Assembly: GCA_030695265.1 (NCBI GenBank)
Contig: JAUYTA010000679.1
Span: forward strand, 1-5,880
Length of the DNA stretch: 5,880 bases
Source: Bacteroidota bacterium
GTDB lineage: Bacteria; Bacteroidota; Bacteroidia; Bacteroidales; Prolixibacteraceae
Direction: 5' to 3'
Made by a program: the position numbers and the translations under genes. The notes beneath the pieces are model-generated. The model saw only the letters and a list, made by a program, of their open reading frames with translations. It did no database searches and had not been told where the DNA came from. This document shows positions 1 to 5,880 of this stretch, one piece after another. Position 1 is the stretch's first letter, and each line of letters begins with the position of its first letter.

Positions 1-551
1 AAATGTTTCTCCGGATAACCAGCCACACCGATGCAAAAATCCATTGGTGCCGTGTTTTTTAAATCAAGTTCAAGGTATTTCCCTTTGCGCAGATTCACAA
101 TCTGTTCAACCAGTTGATTGGCATTCGAATGTCCGTTTGGATCCGGCCTGAAAACATGTTCACCTTTGTTCCCATCACCACGCAAAGCAAGCACATTTGT
201 GATGCCCATAAAGTTGAGGTCGATCAGCACATGTTCAGTTTCGCTTTTCGAAAAGCCGCCGCATAAAATATGCGGAACTACCGGAATTCCGTATTTATAC
301 TGAATGTTTGCTGCAATCGCAACTGTCCCGGGACGTTTGCGGACTGTCCGCTTTTCAATGTGGCCGTCAGGAAGTTCTACATACACCATCTCATCGCGGT
401 GAGTGGTAATGTTGATGTACTTCGGATCAAAATCCACCAAACTCTCAATGGTATTGTATATTTTGCTGGTATCGTTTCCTTTGAGCGGGGGTAAAAGCTC
501 AAACGAAAAAATGGTTTTGTCGCTTTGATTGATGATGTCAATTACTTTCAT
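1..551 (-). CDS. metF: 5,10-methylenetetrahydrofolate reductase, N-terminal 183 residues (cut by the window edge)
   Basis: MetF is a cytoplasmic FAD enzyme that reduces 5,10-methylene-tetrahydrofolate to 5-methyl-tetrahydrofolate, the methyl donor used by MetH. Translating from the ATG at 551 gives 183 uninterrupted codons running off the left edge; the family is usually about 300 residues, so roughly 60% is present. Family motifs are visible: FSFELLPP at residues 15-22, where E18 matches the catalytic glutamate of the E. coli enzyme; VPHILCGG at 92-99; LALRGD at 121-126, where D126 corresponds to the flavin-contacting aspartate; and GVAGYPEKH at 175-183. The start is fixed by this N-terminal motif spacing. 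No Shine-Dalgarno is seen. The start codon lies inside a small upstream ORF (538-648), suggesting translational coupling. MetH, the next pathway enzyme, is encoded upstream on the same strand. The identification is firm; only the C-terminal third is unseen. Confidence 0.95.
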   Translation of the reverse strand, partial: MKVIDIINQSDKTIFSFELLPPLKGNDTSKIYNTIESLVDFDPKYINITTHRDEMVYVELPDGHIEKRTVRKRPGTVAIAANIQYKYGIPVVPHILCGGFSKSETEHVLIDLNFMGITNVLALRGDGNKGEHVFRPDPNGHSNANQLVEQIVNLRKGKYLELDLKNTAPMDFCIGVAGYPEKH

Positions 552-648
552 AGTATCGATTGTTGAAATGGGAAATCATATCAGCTACAAACATAACACC
601 CAAACCCAAAATGAAAGCAATCAGGGCAGTTTTTGTTGAATTTTTCAT
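538..648 (-). CDS. Small 36-aa single-span membrane peptide overlapping the metF start
   Basis: This ORF is not a recognised family. It starts at ATG 648-646 and stops at TGA 540-538, giving 36 residues. It begins with a short polar, basic head (MKNSTK), continues with a hydrophobic stretch TALIAFILGLGVMFVADMI (residues 7-25) long enough for one membrane helix, and ends in a polar tail ending NNRYYESN. The positive-inside rule would place the N-terminus in the cytoplasm. The last 14 nt overlap the first codons of metF in another frame, so ribosomes finishing it could reinitiate at the metF ATG. There is no clear Shine-Dalgarno, as for its neighbours. It fills the gap between the MNT gene stop and metF, which would otherwise be about 210 bp. 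Function is unknown; it could be a small membrane protein, a leader ORF controlling metF, or a chance ORF. Confidence 0.5.
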   Translation of the reverse strand: MKNSTKTALIAFILGLGVMFVADMISHFNNRYYESN

Positions 649-679
649 GGATTTTAATTATTCGGTTACAAATTCAAGG

Positions 680-711
680 CAAATGTCGGAGAATTACCTT
701 GGATTTCTAAA
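680..711 (-). promoter_or_regulatory. Weak candidate promoter for the small ORF and metF
   Basis: On the minus strand TTTA (711-708) is followed after 20 bp by GACATTTG (687-680). Each element has one mismatch to the Bacteroidota consensus (TTTG, about 20 bp, TAnnTTTG). It lies about 30 bp before the small ORF start. The match is weak and transcription could equally read through from the HEPN/MNT genes. Confidence 0.2.
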
Positions 712-762
712 GTTGGGTTTAGATTTTCGGGGTAAGAAATCAAATGTGTTGATGCATTTTAT

Positions 763-1074
763 CTATGCGATTTCTAATCCAGTTCTTTTTACCAAATCAA
801 CCAAAGGTGAATTGTCGTCGCTATAAAAACGTTTTGTACCAACTAAAAAGGGTTCAATCCTTGAATTAACCTTCCGGGTCAAGTTCCATATTTTACCAGC
901 CAGATAATCGTCGGTATCGTTATCTGTCACAATCATCAAATCAATATCGCTTTCGCTTGTTGCTGTATTGGTCAGGTAGCTTCCATACAAAAAAGCTTTA
1001 TCAACTGATATTCCTTCCGATCTCAGCAGATAAATATATGTTCGTAAAATCGCTATAACTTCATTTTTAGCCAT
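763..1074 (-). CDS. MNT-type nucleotidyltransferase, putative antitoxin of a HEPN/MNT pair
   Basis: This 103-aa protein is a minimal nucleotidyltransferase of the DNA polymerase beta superfamily. The family signature is complete: GS at residues 31-32 in LYGSYLTN, the paired aspartates D43 and D45 in SDIDLMIV, and a candidate third acidic residue E74 in RIEPFLV. These are the residues that bind metal and ATP in this fold, so the protein looks catalytically competent. In studied HEPN/MNT modules the MNT partner neutralises the HEPN protein, in the MntA/HepT system by adding AMP to it. Here the gene follows the HEPN gene and its ATG overlaps the end of that gene by 22 nt, so the two are almost certainly co-transcribed and translationally coupled. 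The weak AAAGAG about 8 nt before the ATG may help initiation. That it acts as an antitoxin is inferred from family and context. Confidence 0.88.
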   Translation of the reverse strand: MAKNEVIAILRTYIYLLRSEGISVDKAFLYGSYLTNTATSESDIDLMIVTDNDTDDYLAGKIWNLTRKVNSRIEPFLVGTKRFYSDDNSPLVDLVKRTGLEIA

Positions 1075-1433
1075 TGCAATAACTCTTTAGTTTTTCTAAA
1101 ATACTCATTGACTTGTTTTTGTTCAGGCAAACCCGGACTGTAATCCGGATAACGTCCCTGTAATTGGTACTTCATCAAAATCCCTACAAAGATATGGGTT
1201 TCATCATCAAATTCTAATCCGGAATTTTCTGAAAGATAAACCAAGTTGTGAGATCGTGGAGCAACCTCTCCGGTTTTCTTTACAAAGTGAGCTTTTATCG
1301 CTTTTTCGATCACTAAATGGCAGAAAAACAAACCATGAAGATTTCTTTTTTCCTGAATTAACAGATTTGCCGTAATGATATCATCTTCAGCTCCGTGTAT
1401 CCAGTAATCAATCTGTTTTTGAATATCAACCAT
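1053..1433 (-). CDS. HEPN-domain protein, putative toxin or partner of the MNT protein
   Basis: From ATG 1433 this is 126 aa, the usual size of a stand-alone HEPN protein. It opens with DYWIHGAEDDIITANLLI (residues 9-26), the first helix typical of the family, then the conserved FCHLVIEKAIKAHF (37-50) with H39 and E43, PRSHNLVYL (59-67), and GRYPDYSPG (93-101) before a C-terminal helix. These resemble the general HEPN domain family rather than HepT/DUF86. The usual HEPN RNase motif, R followed by 4-6 residues and H, is not found: the arginines are R30, R60, R94 and R113 and none has a histidine at that spacing. An in-frame ATG at 1529 would add 32 residues, but these do not resemble the family and contain a good promoter element, so the shorter form is preferred. 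It overlaps the downstream MNT gene. RNA cleavage is not established here. Confidence 0.85.
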   Translation of the reverse strand: MVDIQKQIDYWIHGAEDDIITANLLIQEKRNLHGLFFCHLVIEKAIKAHFVKKTGEVAPRSHNLVYLSENSGLEFDDETHIFVGILMKYQLQGRYPDYSPGLPEQKQVNEYFRKTKELLQWLKMKL

Positions 1434-1460
1434 TCGTTTTGCTGTTTTTTGAATATCCAA
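1413..1460 (-). repeat. Imperfect direct repeat over the HEPN start, possible operator
   Basis: On the minus strand TTGGATATTCAAAAAACAG (1460-1442) recurs as TTGATATTCAAAAACAG (1429-1413). The GATATTC cores start exactly 30 bp apart, about three helical turns. The first copy touches the TAAGTTTG promoter element and the presumed transcription start; the second lies just inside the HEPN reading frame, with the ATG between the two. The placement is what an autoregulatory operator would have, but a simple tandem duplication is also possible. Confidence 0.4.
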
Positions 1461-1465
1461 ACTTA
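1458..1465 (-). promoter_or_regulatory. Candidate -7 element for the HEPN/MNT operon
   Basis: The minus strand reads TAAGTTTG, an exact match to the Bacteroidota TAnnTTTG element, 24 bp before the ATG at 1433. No TTTG stands at the expected 17-23 bp upstream; the nearest is about 30 bp away, so the promoter is only half supported. Its position inside the longer reading frame favours the start at 1433. Confidence 0.4.
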
Positions 1466-1596
1466 CAAAAATCTTTCGAGTTATTGATTTGCGTTCAAAA
1501 TCAGGAAGTAACACGATTATTTGAATCAATTATTCCGTCTGCAAGAAGTCATCCTCTTTGTTTTTGATTTTGCGCGGACGGGTTCCTTTTTTTTAC

Positions 1597-1656
1597 CTAT
1601 CCGTCGGACTTCGGCGTGAGCTCAGTCGAACGCTAAAGCCAGACGGCAAAGGATAG
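1597..1656. repeat. 60-bp palindromic intergenic element
   Basis: The ends CTATCC (1597-1602) and GGATAG (1651-1656) are exact inverted copies, with CCGTC (1601-1605) and GACGG (1642-1646) as further inner arms. The centre is the perfect 8-bp palindrome TGAGCTCA (1617-1624) flanked by TTCGGC (1610-1615) and GTCGAA (1625-1630), which pair with one G-T wobble and a single bulged G. From memory, sequences with a GAGCTC core between TTCG and CGAA arms are a frequent intergenic repeat in Bacteroidota. It could form a cruciform or an RNA hairpin. Confidence 0.6.
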
Positions 1657-1718
1657 TTTTCTCCTGATTATCATTATTGTCAAATCAGCGCGCTTGCCTT
1701 TGCCGTTCCGCTTTAGCG
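1631..1718. repeat. REPIN-like pair of inverted 22-bp repeats
   Basis: The 22 bp at 1631-1652 (CGCTAAAGC, three variable bases, then ACGGCAAAGG) recurs in inverted orientation at 1697-1718 with 19 of 22 positions matching; the three mismatches are all central. The arms are separated by 44 bp. The right copy also belongs to its own hairpin at 1703-1723, whose arms CCGTTC and GAACGG enclose an inner GC pair, one bulged C and a TTTA loop. Two internally palindromic units in inverted orientation is the architecture of a REP doublet (REPIN), the kind of element moved by RAYT transposases. No transposase is in the window. Confidence 0.55.
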
Positions 1719-1811
1719 AACGGACATGAAGTCTGTATTTTCTACGATCTGATGAACTCCAACCCTCCGATCGAAGGTCCGCAAGACTGGAAACTGCGAC
1801 TGAACACTTTT

Positions 1812-4800
1812 TTATATCCCTTTATAATTCAAATTCGATGGCATAAACTGCTCAATCACCTCCACTGAAACTCCTTTCCGGCGGGCGTAATCTTCAACCT
1901 GGTCTTTGCCAACTTTTTCGAGACTGAAATATTTTGATTCAGGATGAACAAAGAATTCACCGCTGACAGAAGAAGTAGGGTACATCATAAAATGCTCGGT
2001 AAGTTCCATCCCCAAATCAGTAGCATTCAGCATATTGAAAAGGTTGCCCTTTTCGTGGTGTTCGGGACAGGCCGGATAACCCAATGCGGGACGAATTCCC
2101 TGGTAATCAACATGAAACATTTCATCCAGTGTCAGGTTTTCGTCAGGAGCGTAGCCCCAGTATTCTTTGCGTACTTTCTCGTGTAATACTTCGGCAAATG
2201 CTTCGGCCAGACGATCGGCCAGCGCTTCCAGCATTATTGCATTGTAATCGTCGTGGTCGTCGTGGAAATGCTTCATCCATTTTTCGATTCCAATACCGGC
2301 AGTCACAGCGAAACCACCAAAATAGTCGGCTTTGCCACTCTCAATAGGAGCAACAAAGTCAGACAGGCAATAATTGGGCGACCCGCCTTTTTTTTCTTCC
2401 TGTTGCCGGAGATGGTAAAAACGACCAATTTCTTTGGTGCGTGTTTCATCTTTAAAAATAACAATGTCGTCCCCATCTGCATTTGACGGCCAGATACTGA
2501 AAACGCCATTTGCCTGAACCATCTTTTCTTCGGCCATCTGATCAAGCATCCGGTTGGCATCTGCATACAATTTCCGGGCTTCCTCACCCTGCAGTTCATC
2601 GTTCAGGATATCCGGGAATTTGCCTTTCAGTTCCCAGACAAAAAAGAAGAAAGTCCAGTCGATGTACTTCCGCAGTTCCTGAATCGGAAAATCAATCAGT
2701 TGCTTGACGCCAATAAAATTGGGTGTGTAGATGGGTGTGTTGTCCCAGTCCAGTTTCAGTTTGTTGGCACGGGCAGCGGCAATCGGCAGGTACTTTTTTG
2801 CCTTTTTCTGACTGTGAAAATTCCGGATGGTCTGATATTCATCGCGTATATCGGCCAAAAACTGTTCATTTCCTGAAATCAGGTTTGAAACAACACTTAC
2901 CGCGCGCGATGCGTCTTTCACGTGAATGACCGTATTTTTATACTGTGTGGCAATTTTTACCGCAGTGTGTATTTTCGAAGTGGTTGCACCGCCTACCAAA
3001 AGCGGCAGATTCATGTTACGTCGTTCCATTTCAGCGGCCACTTCCGTCATAATTTCGAGCGAAGGGGTAATCAGTCCGCTCAGTCCAATGATATCAACAT
3101 TTTCCTGAATGGCAGTATCCAGAATTTTATTGGTTGGCACCATCACGCCCAAATCGATCACCCTGTAGTTGTTGCAGCCCAAAACCACGCCCACAATATT
3201 TTTTCCGATGTCGTGCACATCGCCTTTAACAGTGGCCATCAGCACCACTTTCCGATTGTCAGTAGTGTCGAACTTATCTTTGTCGGCCTCGATGTACGGA
3301 AGCAAATAAGCCACGGCCTTTTTCATTACACGCGCCGATTTGATCACCTGCGGAAGGAACATTTTTCCGGCGCCAAACAAGTCGCCAACGATGTTCATCC
3401 CGTCCATCAGCGGACCTTCGATGATATTTAACACAGGTGAATAGTGCGGCAATGCTTCGGCCAGGTCAATTTCTATATAATCGGGTAGGCCCTTTATCAG
3501 CGCATGTTCCAGCCGTTTTTCAACCGGAAGTTCCCGCCATTCATCGATGCGCTCTTCTTTGGCATCCTGCGCTTTCAGTGTTTGGGCAAATTCGAGCAAT
3601 TCTTCGGTTGCTTCAGGTTTTTTATTCAGGACCAGATTCTCCACTTTCTCCAGAAAATCTTTGGGAATTTCATCGTAAATCTGCAACATTCCCGGATTCA
3701 CAATGCCCATGTCGAGACCTGCCCGAATGGCATGAAACAGGAAAACTGAATGAATTGCTTCGCGCACCTGGTCGTTTCCACGGAATGAAAATGAAACATT
3801 GCTCACCCCGCCGCTGGTTTTGGCATGTTTCAGATTTTTTTTGATCCAGCTCACTGCATTGATAAAATCGACCGCGTAGTTATAGTGTTCCTCCATTCCG
3901 GTGCCGATGATCAGGATATTCGAATCGAAAATGATGTCCTGCGGAGGAAAGTTAATTTCGTTGACCAGAATGTTGTAGGCGCGTTGGCAAATTTGAATTC
4001 TCCTTTCGAAAGTGTCGGCCTGTCCTTCTTCGTCGAAAGCCATTACAACAACCGCCGCCCCATATCGTTTCAGCAACTGCGCCTGTTTCCGGAACACCGC
4101 TTCGCCTTCTTTCATGCTGATTGAATTCACAATTGCCTTGCCCTGCAGGCATTTCAGGCCAGCTTCTATCACTTCCCATTTCGATGAATCGATCATGATC
4201 GGAACGCGTGCAATATCGGGTTCGGCCATCAGCAATTTCAGAAAAGTAACCATTTCCTTTTTGGCATCAATCATGGCATCGTCCATGTTCACATCGATGA
4301 TCTGCGCGCCCTCGTCAACCTGATTACGGGCAATGGCAAGCGCTTCCTCGTATTTTTCTTCTTTGATCAGGCGGGCAAACTTACGCGATCCGGCTACGTT
4401 GCAGCGTTCGCCAATGTTTACAAAATTGGTTTCCGGTGTAAGAATAACCGGTTCCAATCCACTAAGAATGGTATGTTTACTTTTTTTTCTCCGGAGATGA
4501 GGTTCTGATTTAGCTGCAATTTTCGCAAGTTCTTTGATGTGTTCAGGAGTAGTTCCGCAGCATCCGCCAATGATATTCACAAATTTATTGTCGAGAAAAT
4601 CGCCCACCTGATGCGCCATTTCAGCAGGAGTTTCGTCGTATTCGCCAAACTGGTTGGGCAATCCGGCATTCGGATAAGCGCTAATGAAAAACGGCGCTTT
4701 TTTGGAAAGTTCTTCCAGATATGGTCGCAGATCTTTGGCTCCCAGCGAGCAGTTTAATCCGATACTTAGCAGGTCGATGTGCGAAACCGACGCCAGAAAA

Positions 4801-5486
4801 GCTTCGACAGTTTGTCCTGAAAGTGTTCGTCCGCTGGCATCGGTAATTGTTCCTGAAACCATCACAGGAAGGCAGATTCCGCGTTCTTCCAGTTCATCTT
4901 CAATGGCAAAAAGTGCTGCTTTGGCATTCAGCGTATCGAAAATGGTTTCAACCAGCAGCAAATCCACCCCGCCATCTAGCAAGCCTTTTAACTGTTCGCG
5001 GTACGATGCTTTTACCTCGTCAAAAGTTACTGACCGGAATCCCGGATCATTTACGTCCGGCGAAAGCGACAGGGTTTTGTTCATCGGGCCAATTGCCCCG
5101 GCCACGTAACGTGGTTTCTCCGGGTTTTTGGCGGTAAATTCGTTTGCAACTTCAACGGCCAATTGTGCCGCCTGTAGGTTGAGTTGGTAAACCCATTCTT
5201 CCAAATGGTAATCGGCCTGCGAAATACTGGTTGAATTGAAAGTATTTGTTTCGATAATGTCGGCACCGGCTTCCAGAAATTCGGCATGAATCTCGCTGAT
5301 AATTTCAGGTTTCGTGATTGAAAGCAGGTCGTTGTTACCTCTCAGATCGTATTGAAAATCCTGAAAAATATTTCCCCTGAAATCGTCTTCCGACAGGCGG
5401 TATTTTTGAATCATGGTTCCCATGGCTCCGTCGAGCACCAACACCCGTGATTCGAGCTCTTTTCGTATATCTTTTTTTATAGTCAT
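1812..5486 (-). CDS. metH: Cobalamin-dependent methionine synthase (5-methyltetrahydrofolate-homocysteine methyltransferase)
   Basis: This cytoplasmic enzyme transfers the methyl group of 5-methyl-tetrahydrofolate through cob(I)alamin to homocysteine, forming methionine. At 1224 aa it matches full-length E. coli MetH, with all modules in order. Homocysteine domain, about 1-330: DGAMGTMIQ (19-27) and zinc ligands C246 (GLNC), C309 and C310 (GGCC). Pterin domain, about 352-620: [18 protein letters not shown] (357-374) and [10 protein letters not shown] (391-400). Cap, about 645-740. Cobalamin domain, about 745-890: DVHDIG (756-761) with H758 as the lower cobalt ligand, [10 protein letters not shown] (801-810), and [10 protein letters not shown] (831-840). 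S-adenosylmethionine activation domain, about 895-1224: YIDWT (941-945) and [10 protein letters not shown] (1132-1141). The ATG is set by alignment to the family N-terminus. No frame break is seen. Its folate substrate is made by metF downstream on the same strand. The activation domain implies reductive reactivation by a flavodoxin-type partner encoded elsewhere. Confidence 0.98.
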   Translation of the reverse strand: MTIKKDIRKELESRVLVLDGAMGTMIQKYRLSEDDFRGNIFQDFQYDLRGNNDLLSITKPEIISEIHAEFLEAGADIIETNTFNSTSISQADYHLEEWVYQLNLQAAQLAVEVANEFTAKNPEKPRYVAGAIGPMNKTLSLSPDVNDPGFRSVTFDEVKASYREQLKGLLDGGVDLLLVETIFDTLNAKAALFAIEDELEERGICLPVMVSGTITDASGRTLSGQTVEAFLASVSHIDLLSIGLNCSLGAKDLRPYLEELSKKAPFFISAYPNAGLPNQFGEYDETPAEMAHQVGDFLDNKFVNIIGGCCGTTPEHIKELAKIAAKSEPHLRRKKSKHTILSGLEPVILTPETNFVNIGERCNVAGSRKFARLIKEEKYEEALAIARNQVDEGAQIIDVNMDDAMIDAKKEMVTFLKLLMAEPDIARVPIMIDSSKWEVIEAGLKCLQGKAIVNSISMKEGEAVFRKQAQLLKRYGAAVVVMAFDEEGQADTFERRIQICQRAYNILVNEINFPPQDIIFDSNILIIGTGMEEHYNYAVDFINAVSWIKKNLKHAKTSGGVSNVSFSFRGNDQVREAIHSVFLFHAIRAGLDMGIVNPGMLQIYDEIPKDFLEKVENLVLNKKPEATEELLEFAQTLKAQDAKEERIDEWRELPVEKRLEHALIKGLPDYIEIDLAEALPHYSPVLNIIEGPLMDGMNIVGDLFGAGKMFLPQVIKSARVMKKAVAYLLPYIEADKDKFDTTDNRKVVLMATVKGDVHDIGKNIVGVVLGCNNYRVIDLGVMVPTNKILDTAIQENVDIIGLSGLITPSLEIMTEVAAEMERRNMNLPLLVGGATTSKIHTAVKIATQYKNTVIHVKDASRAVSVVSNLISGNEQFLADIRDEYQTIRNFHSQKKAKKYLPIAAARANKLKLDWDNTPIYTPNFIGVKQLIDFPIQELRKYIDWTFFFFVWELKGKFPDILNDELQGEEARKLYADANRMLDQMAEEKMVQANGVFSIWPSNADGDDIVIFKDETRTKEIGRFYHLRQQEEKKGGSPNYCLSDFVAPIESGKADYFGGFAVTAGIGIEKWMKHFHDDHDDYNAIMLEALADRLAEAFAEVLHEKVRKEYWGYAPDENLTLDEMFHVDYQGIRPALGYPACPEHHEKGNLFNMLNATDLGMELTEHFMMYPTSSVSGEFFVHPESKYFSLEKVGKDQVEDYARRKGVSVEVIEQFMPSNLNYKGI

Positions 5487-5627
5487 AACAAATTGGTCTA
5501 TCTACAATTCCAGACAGAAAGAGTAAAATATGGTTTTATTAATTTAAAAAGCTTAACAATCTCAGAGGCATTCGGTTCTTTCAGATTCTGATGATAAATT
5601 TTTGCAGAGGATTATTAAGAATATTGG

Positions 5628-5659
5628 CAAAACTAATTTCAAAATACCGAAGTATCAAA
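5628..5659 (-). promoter_or_regulatory. metH promoter, Bacteroidota type
   Basis: On the minus strand TTTG (5659-5656) is followed after exactly 20 bp by TAGTTTTG (5635-5628), fully matching the Bacteroidota vegetative promoter pattern TTTG, 17-23 bp, TAnnTTTG. Transcription would start near 5621, leaving a leader of about 135 nt before the metH ATG. The spacer contains a small ATAC-TTCG-GTAT hairpin, which may be incidental. Confidence 0.55.
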
Positions 5660-5829
5660 TAAAACCTTATTTTGTGTAACTGGTTTTGGTTAAAGATGAA
5701 TTTTAATTGAGCTCCCATGGTCTCAAATGATTTATTCCTTCATAGTCTGAAAATTTGACATCGTCGAGCGAAACAACTATTTTCTGGTGATTGTCTTTAA
5801 TTAACAACAGATTGCCAAATATATTTCAA

Positions 5830-5879
5830 CTGTATTTGAAAATTTCTGTAAATACAGATATTTTTCAATCACGATTGAA
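5830..5879. repeat. Cluster of nested palindromes at the right edge
   Basis: Three overlapping or adjacent inverted repeats occur in 50 bp: CTGTATTT (5830-5837) with AAATACAG (5850-5857); TCTGTA (5845-5850) with TACAGA (5853-5858); and TTCAATC (5864-5870) with GATTGAA (5873-5879). The first two share an arm, so only one can form at a time. This could be an operator, the end of a terminator of a gene outside the window, or part of a repeat cut by the edge. Confidence 0.4.
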
Positions 5880-5880
5880 T

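Larger units (their letters stand above)
1434..1811. other. 378-bp gap between metH and the HEPN gene
   Basis: No convincing gene is present. It holds the HEPN promoter element near 1460, an 8-T run at 1587-1594, the composite palindromic repeat at 1597-1723, and a near-palindrome CCTCCGATCGAAGG at 1764-1777. No hairpin followed by a U-run is seen behind metH on the minus strand, so no intrinsic terminator can be called. Stretches on either strand translate for 20-60 codons, but none resembles a known protein and all run through the repeats or into metH. Confidence 0.6.
5487..5880. other. 394-bp region upstream of metH: leader, promoter and edge palindromes
   Basis: No complete gene is seen. 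From 5487 to about 5621 is the presumed metH leader: AT-rich, without a Shine-Dalgarno before the ATG, and without the conserved core of a SAM-I or cobalamin riboswitch that I could recognise. It contains an 11-bp imperfect palindrome TCAGATTCTGA at 5581-5591 that could be a protein site. Beyond the promoter, a minus-strand frame at 5825-5703 is open for 40 codons and ends INHLRPWELN then stop, but has no ATG; a second frame is open from the window edge to 5801. Either could be the degraded end of a gene beyond the window or chance. Confidence 0.5.

Noticed and set aside
560..826. Plus-strand 88-codon reading frame
   Set aside because: It runs antisense to the small membrane ORF and to the end of the MNT gene, which has clear family motifs.
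941..951. Phenylalanine run (WTFFFFVW) in MetH where the E. coli enzyme has a proline
   Set aside because: It is in frame, flanked by conserved residues, and I believe similar aromatic residues occur in other Bacteroidota enzymes. Positions given here are residues of MetH, not bases. Not evidence of an error.
1434..1529. Longer HEPN start at ATG 1529, adding 32 residues
   Set aside because: The extra residues do not resemble the HEPN family, whose members begin close to the DYW helix, and a TAAGTTTG promoter element lies within the extension.
1703..1723. Intrinsic terminator for metH
   Set aside because: The hairpin is strong but is not followed by a T-run on either strand; the 8-T run at 1587-1594 is on the plus strand and far from it.
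1677..1868. Plus-strand 63-codon reading frame in the metH-HEPN gap
   Set aside because: It passes through the palindromic repeat and overlaps the end of metH antisense; the stretch NPPIEGPQDWKLRLN looks protein-like but I recognise no family.
2303..2599. Minus-strand 98-codon frame within metH
   Set aside because: It is an out-of-frame reading of the MetH activation domain, whose own frame is intact with YIDWT and [10 protein letters not shown].
2922..3431. Plus-strand 169-codon reading frame, with others at 3437-3844 and 4684-5109
   Set aside because: All are antisense to strongly conserved MetH domains and their translations are rich in H, R, F and S with no domain signature, typical of shadow frames.
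5487..5640. SAM-I or cobalamin riboswitch ahead of metH
   Set aside because: None of the conserved core strings of these riboswitches could be found on the minus strand; the leader is mostly AT-rich.

Overview
The window looks like a chromosomal segment of a member of the Bacteroidota. Reasons: moderate GC with AT-rich intergenic regions, almost no Shine-Dalgarno sequences before clear genes, a good match to the Bacteroidota promoter pattern (TTTG, about 20 bp, TAnnTTTG) ahead of metH, and palindromic intergenic repeats of a kind common in that phylum. The phylum is an inference from these features; a finer assignment cannot be made from the sequence alone.

All supported genes lie on the minus strand, so the window reads from right to left. 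Right edge to 5487: non-coding sequence with nested palindromes at the very edge, then a promoter (5628-5659) and a leader of roughly 130 nt. 5486-1812: complete metH, cobalamin-dependent methionine synthase, 1224 aa. 1811-1434: a 378-bp gap carrying a composite palindromic repeat resembling a REP doublet (REPIN). 1433-763: a two-gene HEPN/MNT cassette (HEPN protein, then minimal nucleotidyltransferase, overlapping by 22 nt), which is a toxin-antitoxin type arrangement. 648-538: an unannotated small ORF for a 36-aa single-span membrane peptide, overlapping the next start codon by 14 nt. 551 to the left edge: the first 183 residues of metF, 5,10-methylenetetrahydrofolate reductase, cut by the window.

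MetF and MetH are consecutive steps of the methyl branch of methionine synthesis: MetF makes 5-methyl-tetrahydrofolate and MetH moves its methyl group through cobalamin to homocysteine. The HEPN/MNT cassette and the repeat sit between them and have no obvious metabolic link, so they look like later insertions into a metH-metF neighbourhood. The least expected items are the small membrane ORF coupled to metF, the HEPN protein without the usual RNase motif beside an MNT with intact catalytic residues, and a 30-bp-spaced direct repeat over the HEPN promoter and start codon.
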